NCBI GenBank assembly: GCA_039029315.1 | Contig: JBCCGK010000013.1 | Span: forward strand, 98,798-162,797 | Direction of reading: 5' to 3' | Length of the DNA stretch: 64,000 nucleotides | Source: JBCCCJ01 sp039029315 | GTDB lineage: Bacteria > Bacteroidota > Bacteroidia > J057 | Shown here: positions 16,721 through 25,841 of the stretch, in pieces | Numbering within the stretch: position 1 is the stretch's first letter | Layout: each line of letters begins with the position of its first letter | Notes under the pieces: generated by a model | Told to the model about the DNA's origin: nothing | Databases searched by the model: none | Seen by the model: the letters and a program-made list of their open reading frames with translations, nothing else | Made by a program: the position numbers and the translations under genes

Positions 16721-19165
16721 ATGAATCCTATGAAACTCCTTCTCCACCTTATCCTGGCATTCCTTGCCATCATCAGTCTGTTCTTGCCGATTGCTGCTCA
16801 GCACGTCCAGCCCGATCATGTTCACGAAGAACCCTTTGAGCAGGCAGATGTTTTTGCTGAGGAAGAGGCTTCGGAAGAAGGGGCCTTTGAGGAGGAATCA
16901 GCGGACCATGAGTCCTTCGGAGAGGAGACAGGCCATTGGGTGGAATACGAGCATGAAACTGTACATATAGTCCTCTATGTCTATAATACTCGCTTTCATT
17001 ATGGTGATTCAAAACTCACCTTCTCTTCAGGGGAAAGATTTCCGCAGACTATTCACCTGGAGGAAAAAAAGCATATCTACAAATTTCATCTTCCTATAGA
17101 GGAGGAAGGAAATCTCCGCGTCCAGTATCAGAATCAGCACACAGATCTGGATATTCCTCAAAATCTGGATGGACCCTTATACATAGGCATGCGACATCCC
17201 GATTTCTTCCCACATGATCTGGAGATATGGACACAAGATCGCATTCTGAGACAAGGGCAAGGATTTCAGGTCAGAATTGATGGAGAACTGCCGATTGGCT
17301 GGGCCACTGAAGTGTCAGTAGAGGTTCCATATCTCCGCTGGCCAGAAACGCCCTATACCAAGGAAGTCAAACTTGAACCTGCCAGAGATTGGAAAAAAAG
17401 CAAGTTCCGACTATATACCTCTCTCGCCAATTCCAGTTTAATTTTTCTGAAAGTTGGAGATCGATATTTTCCCATCATTCCAAGAGATTGCAGGTGTAGA
17501 ACCCGCAAGATGTATGTTGAGTTCAAGGAAGAAAAAGGGCAACTCATTATTGCAGAGGTTGAGGATGGAGATGCCGGTCAGTCATTTCTCAACCAACGGT
17601 TCGGATACAGAGGTATGACAGAAATTGAATATAAGGAGTGGGTACAATCATTTTCCAGCCAGGAATCAGGGAATGCTTTTATCAGACAATTACAGCAGGA
17701 GATGATGAATTTTGGCAAAAGTGATGAGGATATTGAAAGACGCATGAATGAATTGATTGAATCAATTTTCAGGACACCCGCAGAGGTATTTGAATCGAGA
17801 GAGTCCAAGCAAGAATTTCTGCGAGAGATTCGGGAAGAAATTCAGGATTACGGCAGGTTTGAGGACGATTTGGAAGATGGCATGGGAGAATTATTGCATG
17901 TACTTGATATACAGGGAGATAACAAATGGGATCACGCCTTTGAGAGAGCTTTTCGACAACAAGTTGATCGGGACAATCACGAAGATCACCATTTGGAAAA
18001 TGACATTTTGGGCATTGCGATTCCTGGATTCCTGATCTCGCTATTGATATTTGCTTTTGCCATTATCTCCCTCATCAGAAAGCCGCAGTCATTCTTTTCC
18101 CAACACTTTGTCAAAATCGAACTGATTCTTCAGGGATTCCTGATTCTCCTGTTGATTGAAGGCGTCTTGATGCGCAACTATGGGTTTGGCATTCTGAGCA
18201 TATCCAGTGTGTACGGATGGTTACTCTTTATCACTGCCATTGTCAGTTTCTTTATCAATGTGTATTTCCTCACCCCTGATTTGTTTGGCAAAAGGAAAGT
18301 CGGACGGTATTTCCTGAATTTGGGCTTGTTATGTCTCGCTATCCTGTCAGCAGTAGCCTTCCACGCGATCAACCCATTGGAAGATCTGATGTTCCTGTCC
18401 ATAGGCGGAGATTGGCGAATTGTAGAGTGGCCTACGAATCTGCGTCGCGATGAGATTCAGGGGTTCATTCCGCTACAAGTAATGATTCTGATTTTCTCCA
18501 CCATCTACGGAATAGGAAGAAACGTACTCCTGCGTCGCCTGCCTCAGTTGACTGAAAAAAGCAATGCACTCAATGCAGAATTGGGAGCCCTCAAGCATCA
18601 GATCAGCCCACATTTCTTCTTCAACTCGCTCAATACAGTCTACAGTTTTTCTCTCAATGAAAATAGCCCCAAAACAGCAGAAGCGATAACCAAACTGAGT
18701 GATATGATGCGGTTTGTAATCTACCAGGGGGCCGAAGAAAGAATTCCCCTAGAACGAGAGCTGAACTATCTGGAAGATTATATTGAATTGCAGCGATTGC
18801 GTCTGGACTCTAACAAACATCAGTTTAGTTTTCGGATAGATGGAGATCCTACTGGTCTACAGATCGCGCCGCTGGTTCTCATCACCTTGATAGAAAATGC
18901 GTTCAAACATGGTGTCAGTATGAGCCAACCCTCTTTCATCTATATCAGCTTGTTGATTCAGGAAGGTGGACTCATCCTGTCAGTAGAGAATTCCAACCAC
19001 TCGGTCAAAGTTCTTGCAGGTGAAGGGGAACAAGTCCTTGAGGGAGGAGTCGGGATTGTCAATACACGCCAGAGGTTGGATCTCTTGTATCCCAATCGTT
19101 ATGACTGGCATATTCAGGAAAAAGATGATACCTACTTCACCCAGCTAAGTATTGATCTCGATTGA
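16721..19165 (+). CDS. LytS/YehU-family sensor histidine kinase with large periplasmic region
   Basis: 814 aa. A signal peptide (LLHLILAFLAIISLFLPIAAQ) is followed by a striking Glu/Asp/His-rich segment (about residues 25-80). A periplasmic region of beta-rich and then helical charged sequence runs to about residue 425. Five hydrophobic segments follow between about 428 and 600. The His_kinase domain has LKHQISPHFFFNSLN near residue 625, where the His of PHFFFN is the expected phospho-acceptor. The ATP-binding N-box is IENAFKHG, with GGVGIVNTRQRL further on. It signals to LytTR regulators, and one lies 224 bp downstream. The stimulus is unknown; the acidic/His segment hints at a cation. Confidence 0.88.
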   Translation: MNPMKLLLHLILAFLAIISLFLPIAAQHVQPDHVHEEPFEQADVFAEEEASEEGAFEEESADHESFGEETGHWVEYEHETVHIVLYVYNTRFHYGDSKLTFSSGERFPQTIHLEEKKHIYKFHLPIEEEGNLRVQYQNQHTDLDIPQNLDGPLYIGMRHPDFFPHDLEIWTQDRILRQGQGFQVRIDGELPIGWATEVSVEVPYLRWPETPYTKEVKLEPARDWKKSKFRLYTSLANSSLIFLKVGDRYFPIIPRDCRCRTRKMYVEFKEEKGQLIIAEVEDGDAGQSFLNQRFGYRGMTEIEYKEWVQSFSSQESGNAFIRQLQQEMMNFGKSDEDIERRMNELIESIFRTPAEVFESRESKQEFLREIREEIQDYGRFEDDLEDGMGELLHVLDIQGDNKWDHAFERAFRQQVDRDNHEDHHLENDILGIAIPGFLISLLIFAFAIISLIRKPQSFFSQHFVKIELILQGFLILLLIEGVLMRNYGFGILSISSVYGWLLFITAIVSFFINVYFLTPDLFGKRKVGRYFLNLGLLCLAILSAVAFHAINPLEDLMFLSIGGDWRIVEWPTNLRRDEIQGFIPLQVMILIFSTIYGIGRNVLLRRLPQLTEKSNALNAELGALKHQISPHFFFNSLNTVYSFSLNENSPKTAEAITKLSDMMRFVIYQGAEERIPLERELNYLEDYIELQRLRLDSNKHQFSFRIDGDPTGLQIAPLVLITLIENAFKHGVSMSQPSFIYISLLIQEGGLILSVENSNHSVKVLAGEGEQVLEGGVGIVNTRQRLDLLYPNRYDWHIQEKDDTYFTQLSIDLD

Positions 19166-19222
19166 TGAACAAGCCTGTGTGTGTATAAGCGGAGATATTC
19201 CATCTCTATCAAGCAATCAACG

Positions 19223-19289
19223 AACCACAGTGGCATGGAGATCATCAGATGATTGACAATCACTCTGAATCTCCGTGCTTCTGTGTTTC
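19223..19289. repeat. Imperfect inverted repeat of CACAG..GGAGAT type
   Basis: Arms ACCACAGTGGCATGGAGAT (from 19224) and ATCTCCGTGCTTCTGTGTTT (from 19269) can pair in about 16 of 19 positions around a 26-nt loop. It lies between the sensor kinase stop and the response regulator start. It resembles CACAGAGGCACAGAG-type palindromes seen in intergenic DNA of many bacteria; that resemblance is from memory. It could be a REP-like unit or an RNA hairpin. Confidence 0.5.
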
Positions 19290-19389
19290 TTCTCAAAAAT
19301 AGATATGAGACATAGACGAATCCTCCATTCCTCCTTATCTTTCTAGCAGAATATTTTTTGTTTCTCTTTTCTTAACTCCTTCAGTTCCC

Positions 19390-20064
19390 ATGATTGCGAT
19401 CGCTATTGATGATGAGCCTCAAGCCCTTGAAGTGGTCAAGATGCTCTCTTCCAAGATTCCGTTCCTCAATTTGGCCGAAACTTTCACAGATGCCCTGGAG
19501 GCCATGGAATATCTACAGGGACATACGGTGGACCTGGTATTCCTCGATATCAAAATGCCGGATATCTCTGGTCTGGACTGGGTAAAAGGATTGACAGACC
19601 CGCCCATGGTCATCTTCACCACTGCCTATTCGGAATATGCTGCGGATAGTTATGAATTGGAGGCAGTCGACTATCTGGTCAAGCCGATTGCATTCAACCG
19701 ATTCCTAAAGGCGGTCAATCGGGCTGGAAAATTGCGAAAGCAGCAAACACCTACTTATATATTTGTGAAGAGTGGATTTCAGTATGTCCGGATTGATTTT
19801 GAGCGGCTTCTTTATATACAGGGAGCCTCAAATTATGTTGATTTTTTTACCCAAAATGGAAAAGTTACTGTCCGAATGAAACTGGCAGATGCAGGAGAAT
19901 TGCTTCCTGAAAGTTTCGTTCAGATTCATAGATCTTTTTTGGTCAATCTTCCTCATATTCAGCGAGTAGAAAATAATCATGTTATGATTGGAGAAGTCAA
20001 AATTTCCATTGGAGCTGCCTATCGGGAGGAGTTCGTGGAAAGACTAAATCAAAAAGGTGTATAA
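19390..20064 (+). CDS. LytTR-family response regulator
   Basis: 224 aa. The receiver domain starts AIAIDDEPQALEVV and has phospho-acceptor Asp in VFLDIKMPD near residue 53, with the conserved Lys in YLVKPIAF. A C-terminal LytTR DNA-binding domain follows (FVKSGFQYVRIDFERLLYIQ, VQIHRSFLVNLPHI). It is very likely the partner of the LytS-type kinase just upstream. LytTR regulators bind paired direct repeats in promoters. Targets are not evident here. Confidence 0.94.
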   Translation: MIAIAIDDEPQALEVVKMLSSKIPFLNLAETFTDALEAMEYLQGHTVDLVFLDIKMPDISGLDWVKGLTDPPMVIFTTAYSEYAADSYELEAVDYLVKPIAFNRFLKAVNRAGKLRKQQTPTYIFVKSGFQYVRIDFERLLYIQGASNYVDFFTQNGKVTVRMKLADAGELLPESFVQIHRSFLVNLPHIQRVENNHVMIGEVKISIGAAYREEFVERLNQKGV

Positions 20065-20194
20065 TTTTCCATATTAATCCCTACCTTTAACCAATTATCC
20101 TATCTTTTTCTCTGTTCAGGAATTTGATCTTTTGAAAAAGGCGATAAGTTTCTAGATTGCTATTGTTCATACCCCACACCATTTGGTACATAAG

Positions 20195-20251
20195 AAGCTC
20201 TGTACCGCCTCATTAATTGATGACATTGTCAGATACGATTGGCATCTGACA
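20195..20251. promoter_or_regulatory. Two inverted repeats upstream of the 20271 gene
   Basis: GGTACA (20195-20200) pairs with TGTACC (20211-20216). TGTCAGAT (20227-20234) pairs with ATCTGACA (20244-20251), a perfect 8-bp inverted repeat with a 9-nt spacer. Both lie just ahead of the start at 20271. They may be operators or leader hairpins for the downstream genes. No known ModE site is recognised. Confidence 0.4.
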
Positions 20252-20270
20252 GCACTCTAACCTATCTAAC

Positions 20271-20576
20271 ATGGATGTTTGGTTTGGCATTTTAGAACTA
20301 CCTTTTTTATTGGTTTGTATTTACTTCAGTTTTCGCACTGCTGCTTCCCTTAAGGGAGGGATCTTTGGTAACGGCATGAAACTCCTGGCCTGGGGATTTC
20401 TGGTCATGGCCATCGGTCATTTGAATATGCAGATGTCCCATCACTTTGGGTTTGATCTATTTGTCTGGGCTTTTCCAGATCCTCTGGATACGATTTTCTG
20501 GTACCTGGCCCTGATCACAACCTGGTTTTTGTCAGCCTTGGGATTTATCCGTATTTATCACGCCAGCAAATCCTGA
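20271..20576 (+). CDS. Small membrane protein of unknown function
   Basis: 101 aa with three hydrophobic segments (WFGILELPFLLVCIYFSF, LLAWGFLVMAIGHLNMQM, TIFWYLALITTWFLSALGF). Several His and Met residues lie between them (IGHLNMQMSHHFGF). I do not recognise the family. It ends 5 bp before the next gene on the same strand, so the two are probably co-transcribed and may work together. The His/Met-rich loop could bind a metal, but this is only a guess. Confidence 0.65.
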   Translation: MDVWFGILELPFLLVCIYFSFRTAASLKGGIFGNGMKLLAWGFLVMAIGHLNMQMSHHFGFDLFVWAFPDPLDTIFWYLALITTWFLSALGFIRIYHASKS

Positions 20577-20581
20577 GAAGT

Positions 20582-21310
20582 ATGTTTTGGGACAGATGGA
20601 AAAAAAGAGAGGCTGTAACTCCCGTTACAGTCGCTGAACAAAGTTCAGAGCATCGTCTGGTTGAACAAATAGACCTTGTCATTGTTTATCTCATCGGTAG
20701 ACTGACTCCAAATTCACAGACCAAACCTTGCCTCGACTATCTGGAAAATTATCTGATTGCATCTCCTGGATACAAAATCCATTTTTTTGCACAGGTGTTC
20801 TGTATGACGGAGTACACCCTCATCAATCTCGATCCAGAGTGTCACCTTGGGCGAAAATCACTCCGGGAAATCATCCAAATAAAGTTTCCCTTATTTAATC
20901 AATTTCCAGCGATACAAACTGTCCTCGTTCCTCCAATGAAGCAACGAGAAGCACTTTGTACCTTTTTCTTTCAACAGATCATGGAGAAACTGGGAAAACA
21001 CTTTGGTCTCAGACATAAGAGTCTTCAGACCTTCTTGTACAAAATTGATCAAATCCCCTCCCTTAAATCTGGCCCTTTTTCTCCCTCTATCTATTCTTAT
21101 TATCAGGAAATTTCACGGGATGTGTTTGACTGGGCCACTGAGCGTTTGGGCTTTGATTATATCACACAGATGTTCCAGGAGACTTATCAGCAGATATATG
21201 CAGACATCGGCATACTCGAAGAGGCAGATGTGTTGCTGAAATTACTGCCTACAGATATCATGACTCCTCAACAGTTGGTCTTGTACATGCAGCAGCATGA
21301 TCCAGTATAA
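20582..21310 (+). CDS. Soluble protein of unknown function
   Basis: 242 aa, no signal peptide and no membrane segment, mostly helical by composition. A charged N-terminus (MFWDRWKKREAV) is followed by a long helical region rich in Phe/Tyr/Gln. I recognise no catalytic motif. It starts 5 bp after the small membrane protein and ends 73 bp before modA, so it could be part of a transcript with the molybdate transporter genes or form a two-gene unit with its upstream neighbour. Confidence 0.65.
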   Translation: MFWDRWKKREAVTPVTVAEQSSEHRLVEQIDLVIVYLIGRLTPNSQTKPCLDYLENYLIASPGYKIHFFAQVFCMTEYTLINLDPECHLGRKSLREIIQIKFPLFNQFPAIQTVLVPPMKQREALCTFFFQQIMEKLGKHFGLRHKSLQTFLYKIDQIPSLKSGPFSPSIYSYYQEISRDVFDWATERLGFDYITQMFQETYQQIYADIGILEEADVLLKLLPTDIMTPQQLVLYMQQHDPV

Positions 21311-21355
21311 GAGCAGTGGAAGTAAATAGAGAATCTGTAGAATATCCACAAAAAA

Positions 21356-21373
21356 TTCTCATTTTTGTGAGAA
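21356..21373. promoter_or_regulatory. Short hairpin just upstream of modA
   Basis: TTCTCA (21356-21361) and TGAGAA (21368-21373) form a perfect 6-bp stem around a 6-nt loop, ending 10 bp before the modA ATG. No T-run follows, so it is not a standard terminator. It could be an operator or could mask the translation start. Confidence 0.35.
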
Positions 21374-21383
21374 ATCAATCTGT

Positions 21384-22148
21384 ATGAGCAGACGACTCCT
21401 TCTCCTGTTCTCTGTACTCTTGTATTTCTCTTGTAGTCAGTCAGACTCCCCAGTCCTGCGAATCGCGACCGCTGCCAATGTTCAATATGCCATGGACTCT
21501 CTTGTCCAGGTATTTGCTACTCAAACAGGGATAGAAACCCAGATAATTCTCAATTCTTCTGGCAAACTCGCGACACAAATCATTCAAGGGGCTCCGTACG
21601 ATGTGTTCGTCTCCGCCAATATGACATATCCGAATTTTGTCCGCCAGAACGGCAAAACCGATCGTCCGCCAACCATCTATGCGCACGGCACCCTTGTCAT
21701 CTGGACTGCTGACAAACAAACAGATATATCCTTTGAACAGCTTCCACATCAAGAGATTCGTCATATAGCCATAGCCAATCCCAAGACAGCTCCTTATGGT
21801 AAGGCTGCCATGGAAGTCCTTCAGGGCCAGGATCTCATGCATGCCTGTAGAGACAAATTGATTTTTGGTGAGAGTATTTCACAAACCAATCAATTTATCC
21901 TCACACGCCACGCCGAAGTAGGCTTCACAGCCAAATCGGTTGTTCTGGCTCCAACCTTAAAAGAAGTCGGAAGATGGCAAGAGGTTGATCAAGCCCTCTA
22001 TGCTCCGATTACTCAAGGTGTCATCATCATACAAAGAGGACAAACAGACAAACAGTTGGAAAATGCTCAGACATTTTACAATTTCCTCCTCTCCCCCACT
22101 GCCCAGGCCATCTTGGGAGCGTATGGCTATCGATCTGTGAATGTATGA
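21384..22148 (+). CDS. modA: Molybdate ABC transporter substrate-binding lipoprotein
   Basis: 254 aa. A lipoprotein signal (LLLLFSVLLYFSCSQ) predicts a lipid-anchored periplasmic protein. It opens LRIATAANVQYAMDSLVQVF and continues with NSSGKLATQIIQGAPYDVFV, the ModA oxyanion-binding pattern with conserved Ser residues. The C-terminus FYNFLLSPTAQAILGAYGY is also typical. It binds molybdate or tungstate. The TGA stop overlaps the ATG of the Mop gene by 4 nt, so it is the first gene of modA-mop-modB-modC. Confidence 0.93.
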   Translation: MSRRLLLLFSVLLYFSCSQSDSPVLRIATAANVQYAMDSLVQVFATQTGIETQIILNSSGKLATQIIQGAPYDVFVSANMTYPNFVRQNGKTDRPPTIYAHGTLVIWTADKQTDISFEQLPHQEIRHIAIANPKTAPYGKAAMEVLQGQDLMHACRDKLIFGESISQTNQFILTRHAEVGFTAKSVVLAPTLKEVGRWQEVDQALYAPITQGVIIIQRGQTDKQLENAQTFYNFLLSPTAQAILGAYGYRSVNV

Positions 22149-22546
22149 ATACCTTATCCGGTACCATTATTCAAACGGAACAGCAGGGACAGCTGATGCT
22201 GGTCCATGTACAACTAGGAACCCATCTTCTCAAGTCGATTGTGATAGAAACCCCGACATCGGCTCCATACCTTGCTGTCAATCAGAAGGTACAACTTCTG
22301 TTTAAAGAAACAGAAGTCATCATAGCAAAAGGCCCAGAGAAAGCAATTAGTCTTCAGAATCGTCTTAACTGTTCCATTATCGGCATAGACAAAGGCCGCT
22401 TGCTTAGTCGTCTGTTGTTGGCCTGTGGCCCTGATCGGCTTGCTTCTGTCATCACCTCCCATGCTGTCGATCAATTGGGCCTTGAGATTGGAGATCCTGT
22501 TTGTGCGATGATCAAAACAAATGAACTCATGTTGGCCCCATGTTAG
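22145..22546 (+). CDS. Mop/TOBE-domain molybdate-binding protein
   Basis: 133 aa made of two TOBE-like repeats: the first opens LSGTIIQTEQQGQLMLVHVQ, the second opens LNCSIIGIDKGRLLSRLLL and contains GDPVCAMIKTNELML. Di-Mop proteins bind molybdate in the cytoplasm and act as store or sensor; in other genomes the module is fused to ModC or ModE. Here it is a separate gene inserted between modA and modB, overlapping modA by 4 nt and modB by 7 nt, so translation of the four genes is coupled. Confidence 0.8.
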   Translation: MNTLSGTIIQTEQQGQLMLVHVQLGTHLLKSIVIETPTSAPYLAVNQKVQLLFKETEVIIAKGPEKAISLQNRLNCSIIGIDKGRLLSRLLLACGPDRLASVITSHAVDQLGLEIGDPVCAMIKTNELMLAPC

Positions 22547-23214
22547 ATTGGCAACCCATCATATTGACTTTTCAATTGGCCTTTGTGACGACATGCTTGC
22601 TGTTGATCATCTCCATTCCACTGGCAGCCTGGTTGACACATACTAAACGAAAGATCAAGCCAGTAATCGAGACACTAGTCAGTATGCCACTGGTTTTGCC
22701 TCCGACAGTGCTGGGATTCTATTTATTGGTGGTCTTCAGTCCTGCCAATGCCTTTGGGCAATGGCTGGATACCTACCTGGGCCTGCAACTGGTTTTCTCT
22801 TTTGAAGGGCTGGTCCTGGCGTCCATGCTCTACAGCTTGCCATTCATGGTACAACCGATTCAATCTGGCCTCAGCAACTTGCCAGCCCATTTTCGCGAAG
22901 CTTCCTTTATGCTAGGCAAGTCATACTCTACTACCCTCTTTCGAGTGTTATTACCTAATATTCGCCCCTCCTTACTCACTGGAATTGTCCTGGCTTTTGC
23001 GCATACCATAGGTGAATTTGGAGTCGTCCTGATGATCGGTGGAAATATTCCAGGCAAGACCAAAGTCGCCTCCATTGCCATCTACGATGAAGTCGAAGCA
23101 CTGAATTATTCGATGGCCAATCAATACTCCCTGTTTTTATTTGTGATCAGTTTTGTGATTCTGTTAATGGTTTATCTAATCAATGGGGGCTACCTCAAAG
23201 GCTTTGGCAAATGA
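22540..23214 (+). CDS. modB: Molybdate ABC transporter permease
   Basis: 224 aa, about five membrane segments. Conserved MPLVLPPTVLGFYLLVVF and the ATPase-coupling EAA loop FREASFMLGKSYSTTLFRVLLP are typical of ModB. It overlaps mop by 7 nt and modC by 4 nt (ATGA). It forms the inner-membrane channel for molybdate. Confidence 0.95.
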   Translation: MLDWQPIILTFQLAFVTTCLLLIISIPLAAWLTHTKRKIKPVIETLVSMPLVLPPTVLGFYLLVVFSPANAFGQWLDTYLGLQLVFSFEGLVLASMLYSLPFMVQPIQSGLSNLPAHFREASFMLGKSYSTTLFRVLLPNIRPSLLTGIVLAFAHTIGEFGVVLMIGGNIPGKTKVASIAIYDEVEALNYSMANQYSLFLFVISFVILLMVYLINGGYLKGFGK

Positions 23215-24086
23215 TTGACTTTCAGTTAAAAAAATATCTCGATGGACCGCAAGGAAAGATGCTGTTAGAAGTCCAGGCCCAGATTTCCCCTGGAACTTTC
23301 CTCTGCCTATATGGAGAGTCTGGTGCAGGAAAAAGTTCGATTCTTCGGATGCTGGCTGGCTTGATGTCTCCCCAAGAAGGCTACATTTATATGCATAAAA
23401 CCTGTCTCTTTGCATCAGAAAAACAAATTAACCTCCGGCCACAACTCAGACAAATTGGATTTTTATTTCAGGAATATGCCCTTTTCCCGAACATGAGCGT
23501 ACGCCAGAACATGACCTACGCCCTCAAGAAAGGACAAAACAAACAAATCATAGAAGACCTGATAGAGATTACCGCCCTTGGAGACCTCCAACACAGAAGA
23601 CCGGGCACGCTTTCTGGCGGACAACAACAGCGGGCGGCCCTGGCTCGAACTCTGGTCCAACAACCAAGCTTACTGCTGCTGGACGAACCGCTTTCAGCCC
23701 TGGACAGATCTATGCGGAATACGATACAGGATTATTTGCTGGATCTCCACAGGAAATATGAGTTGACAACAATCCTTGTCAGTCATGATGTAGGTGAAAT
23801 CATCAAATTGGCAGATCAGGTCTTGGTGTTGGAGAAAGGAAAAATCTCCAAACTAGCTACGCCCCTTGAAGTATTTACCCATCGTCAGATCAGCGGGAAA
23901 TTCCAGTTTACAGGAGAGTTGCTTGAGATTAGCCAGGAAGATGTGATCTATGTACTCAGCATATTGATAGGCAGGCATCTGGTGAAAGTTGTCGCTGACA
24001 AAAGCGAAGTCGAACAGCTTACTGTTGGCGACCGGGTCCTGCTTGCCTCAAAGGCATTCAATCCAGTAATTAAGAAATTGGAGTGA
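23211..24086 (+). CDS. modC: Molybdate ABC transporter ATP-binding protein
   Basis: 291 aa. Walker A is GESGAGKSSILRMLAGL, the Q-loop region is IGFLFQEYALFPNMSV, the signature is LSGGQQQRAALARTL, Walker B is LLLLDEPLSALD, and the switch histidine is in VSHDVGEI. A short C-terminal extension of about 65 residues looks like a TOBE domain. It ends the mod operon; the next gene (ggt) starts 112 bp later on the same strand. Confidence 0.94.
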   Translation: MIDFQLKKYLDGPQGKMLLEVQAQISPGTFLCLYGESGAGKSSILRMLAGLMSPQEGYIYMHKTCLFASEKQINLRPQLRQIGFLFQEYALFPNMSVRQNMTYALKKGQNKQIIEDLIEITALGDLQHRRPGTLSGGQQQRAALARTLVQQPSLLLLDEPLSALDRSMRNTIQDYLLDLHRKYELTTILVSHDVGEIIKLADQVLVLEKGKISKLATPLEVFTHRQISGKFQFTGELLEISQEDVIYVLSILIGRHLVKVVADKSEVEQLTVGDRVLLASKAFNPVIKKLE

Positions 24087-24198
24087 TGGGATCAATTCTC
24101 ACCAGATAGTTCTTTTCATTTGGGAATCAATGGCTTCACAGCCCCTGCGAATTCAAAACAATCCTAGCAAAATTGCTGAATCCTCTGTAAAATTGGAG

Positions 24199-25839
24199 AT
24201 GAAATTACTCTCTCCCTTCCTTCTTGTGCTGTGTTTGTTCACAGCATGCAAGGGGCCATCCCCTTCGCAATCCTCCTCTCCCCTGAGCCAATCAGCCTCT
24301 TCCGCCAATGGGATGGTGAGTACAGCACATCCATTGGCAAGCAGAGCCGGGATTGCGATGCTGGAAAAAGGGGGAAATGCAATTGACGCAGCTGTAGCTG
24401 CGGGATTTGCACTGGCCGTGGTAGAGCCGAGTATGAGTGGATTGGGAGGAAGGTTGCAAGCCATTCTTATGGAATCAGACGGCAGCGTTCATGGTGTGGA
24501 TGCGACAACCCAGGCTCCCATGGATTACGATCCCGAGACTGCACCCAAAGGTCGTTATGGGTATCCGACCATTGGCATTCCCGGTGTGGTTGCAGGTCTG
24601 TGCAAGCTCAATCAGGAATATGGAACCCTCCCTTTGGCTGAGGTAATCGCACCAGCCATTCAGTATGCAGAGCAAGGCTTTGAGTTATTGTCTGGAGAAG
24701 CCTTCCGTCAGCAGCTTGCTCATGATCAACTCATGGAATTTGACGGCAGTCGGCAATACTTCCTGAATGGAGATAGTAGCCGTAAAGCGGGTGATTTATG
24801 GGTTCAGAAAGATTTGGCACAGACTCTCAGGCAGATCAAACAATTTGGTAGGGAAGCGTTTTATTCAGGTGAGATTGCCCAGAAAATCGTCGCTGATGTC
24901 CAAGCCAATGGTGGGGTATTGAGTATGGAAGCACTGGCCCAATACGAAGCCAAAGATGCCCGTATCCTGGAAGGGAGTTATCATGGACTGGGACTTCATG
25001 GTCTTCACTTGCCTTCCTTTGGGGCCATTACCATTGAGATCTTGCATATTTTGGAAAATCTCCCCATGAAGGACCTACATGGAAATCAATGGGCCAATGC
25101 CGTCAATCATGCTATTGCCATGGCGTATGAGGATCGCCCTCGACAATCAGATGAAGAGGTCCTCGAGCTATTACTGTCCAAAGAATATGCTGCGGAACTT
25201 GCTCAACATATCGATCTGGATACCAATCGAATGCAAGCAGTCACAAGCCAGGAATTTCCACCTTCCTGGGCAGCACCCTGGGCACATACTACCCATTTGA
25301 CAGCTACTGACAAGATGGGAAATGTGATCGCCTTGACACAAACCATAGGTCCCAATATGGGGTCCAAAGTTGCTACTCCTGGCCTGGGATTTTTGTATGC
25401 TGTCACCCTGGGGGGATATTTGGGTGATTTTCAACCAGGTCAACGCGCCGCTTCTCATATTTCGCCCTTCATCATCACAAAGGACAAGAAGCCCTACCTC
25501 GTCCTGGGTGCAGCTGGAGGCAGTCGAATTGTGCCTGCTGTAGCTGCTGTAAGCACCAGAGTCATCGATCATCAGTTGTCATTAGAAGAAGCCCTGGCCG
25601 CTCCGAGGGTTCATCCTGTTGAAGACAGCATCTTTCTTGAAACCACCCCTGGCGAAGGATGGCAGGAGGAAGTCATCTCAGATCTGAAGGCAAAGGGATT
25701 TCTTATCAAGGAAATCTCAGATGCAGCACGATTTGGTCGGGTTCATGCTGTTCTTTATGACGAAAAATCGGGGCAATGGATTGGGGCAGCAGATCCGGAT
25801 TGGGAAGGAGTTGCAGGAGGTCCCTTGCTGAAGGAATAA
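24199..25839 (+). CDS. ggt: Gamma-glutamyltransferase, lipoprotein
   Basis: 546 aa from the ATG at 24199, which gives a clean lipoprotein signal (LLSPFLLVLCLFTACKG). The ATG at 24130 is in frame but would add a non-signal leader. N-terminal GGT features are present (GMVSTAHPLASRAGIAMLEKGGNAIDAAVA). The catalytic threonine is in WAHTTHLTATD and the glycine-rich GAAGGSRIVPAV follows. The enzyme is a self-cleaving Ntn hydrolase that removes gamma-glutamyl groups from glutathione and peptides in the periplasm. It is slightly shorter than E. coli Ggt. It ends 2 bp before a sodium-coupled amino-acid transporter, fitting a scavenging pair. Confidence 0.93.
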   Translation: MKLLSPFLLVLCLFTACKGPSPSQSSSPLSQSASSANGMVSTAHPLASRAGIAMLEKGGNAIDAAVAAGFALAVVEPSMSGLGGRLQAILMESDGSVHGVDATTQAPMDYDPETAPKGRYGYPTIGIPGVVAGLCKLNQEYGTLPLAEVIAPAIQYAEQGFELLSGEAFRQQLAHDQLMEFDGSRQYFLNGDSSRKAGDLWVQKDLAQTLRQIKQFGREAFYSGEIAQKIVADVQANGGVLSMEALAQYEAKDARILEGSYHGLGLHGLHLPSFGAITIEILHILENLPMKDLHGNQWANAVNHAIAMAYEDRPRQSDEEVLELLLSKEYAAELAQHIDLDTNRMQAVTSQEFPPSWAAPWAHTTHLTATDKMGNVIALTQTIGPNMGSKVATPGLGFLYAVTLGGYLGDFQPGQRAASHISPFIITKDKKPYLVLGAAGGSRIVPAVAAVSTRVIDHQLSLEEALAAPRVHPVEDSIFLETTPGEGWQEEVISDLKAKGFLIKEISDAARFGRVHAVLYDEKSGQWIGAADPDWEGVAGGPLLKE

Positions 25840-25841
25840 AC

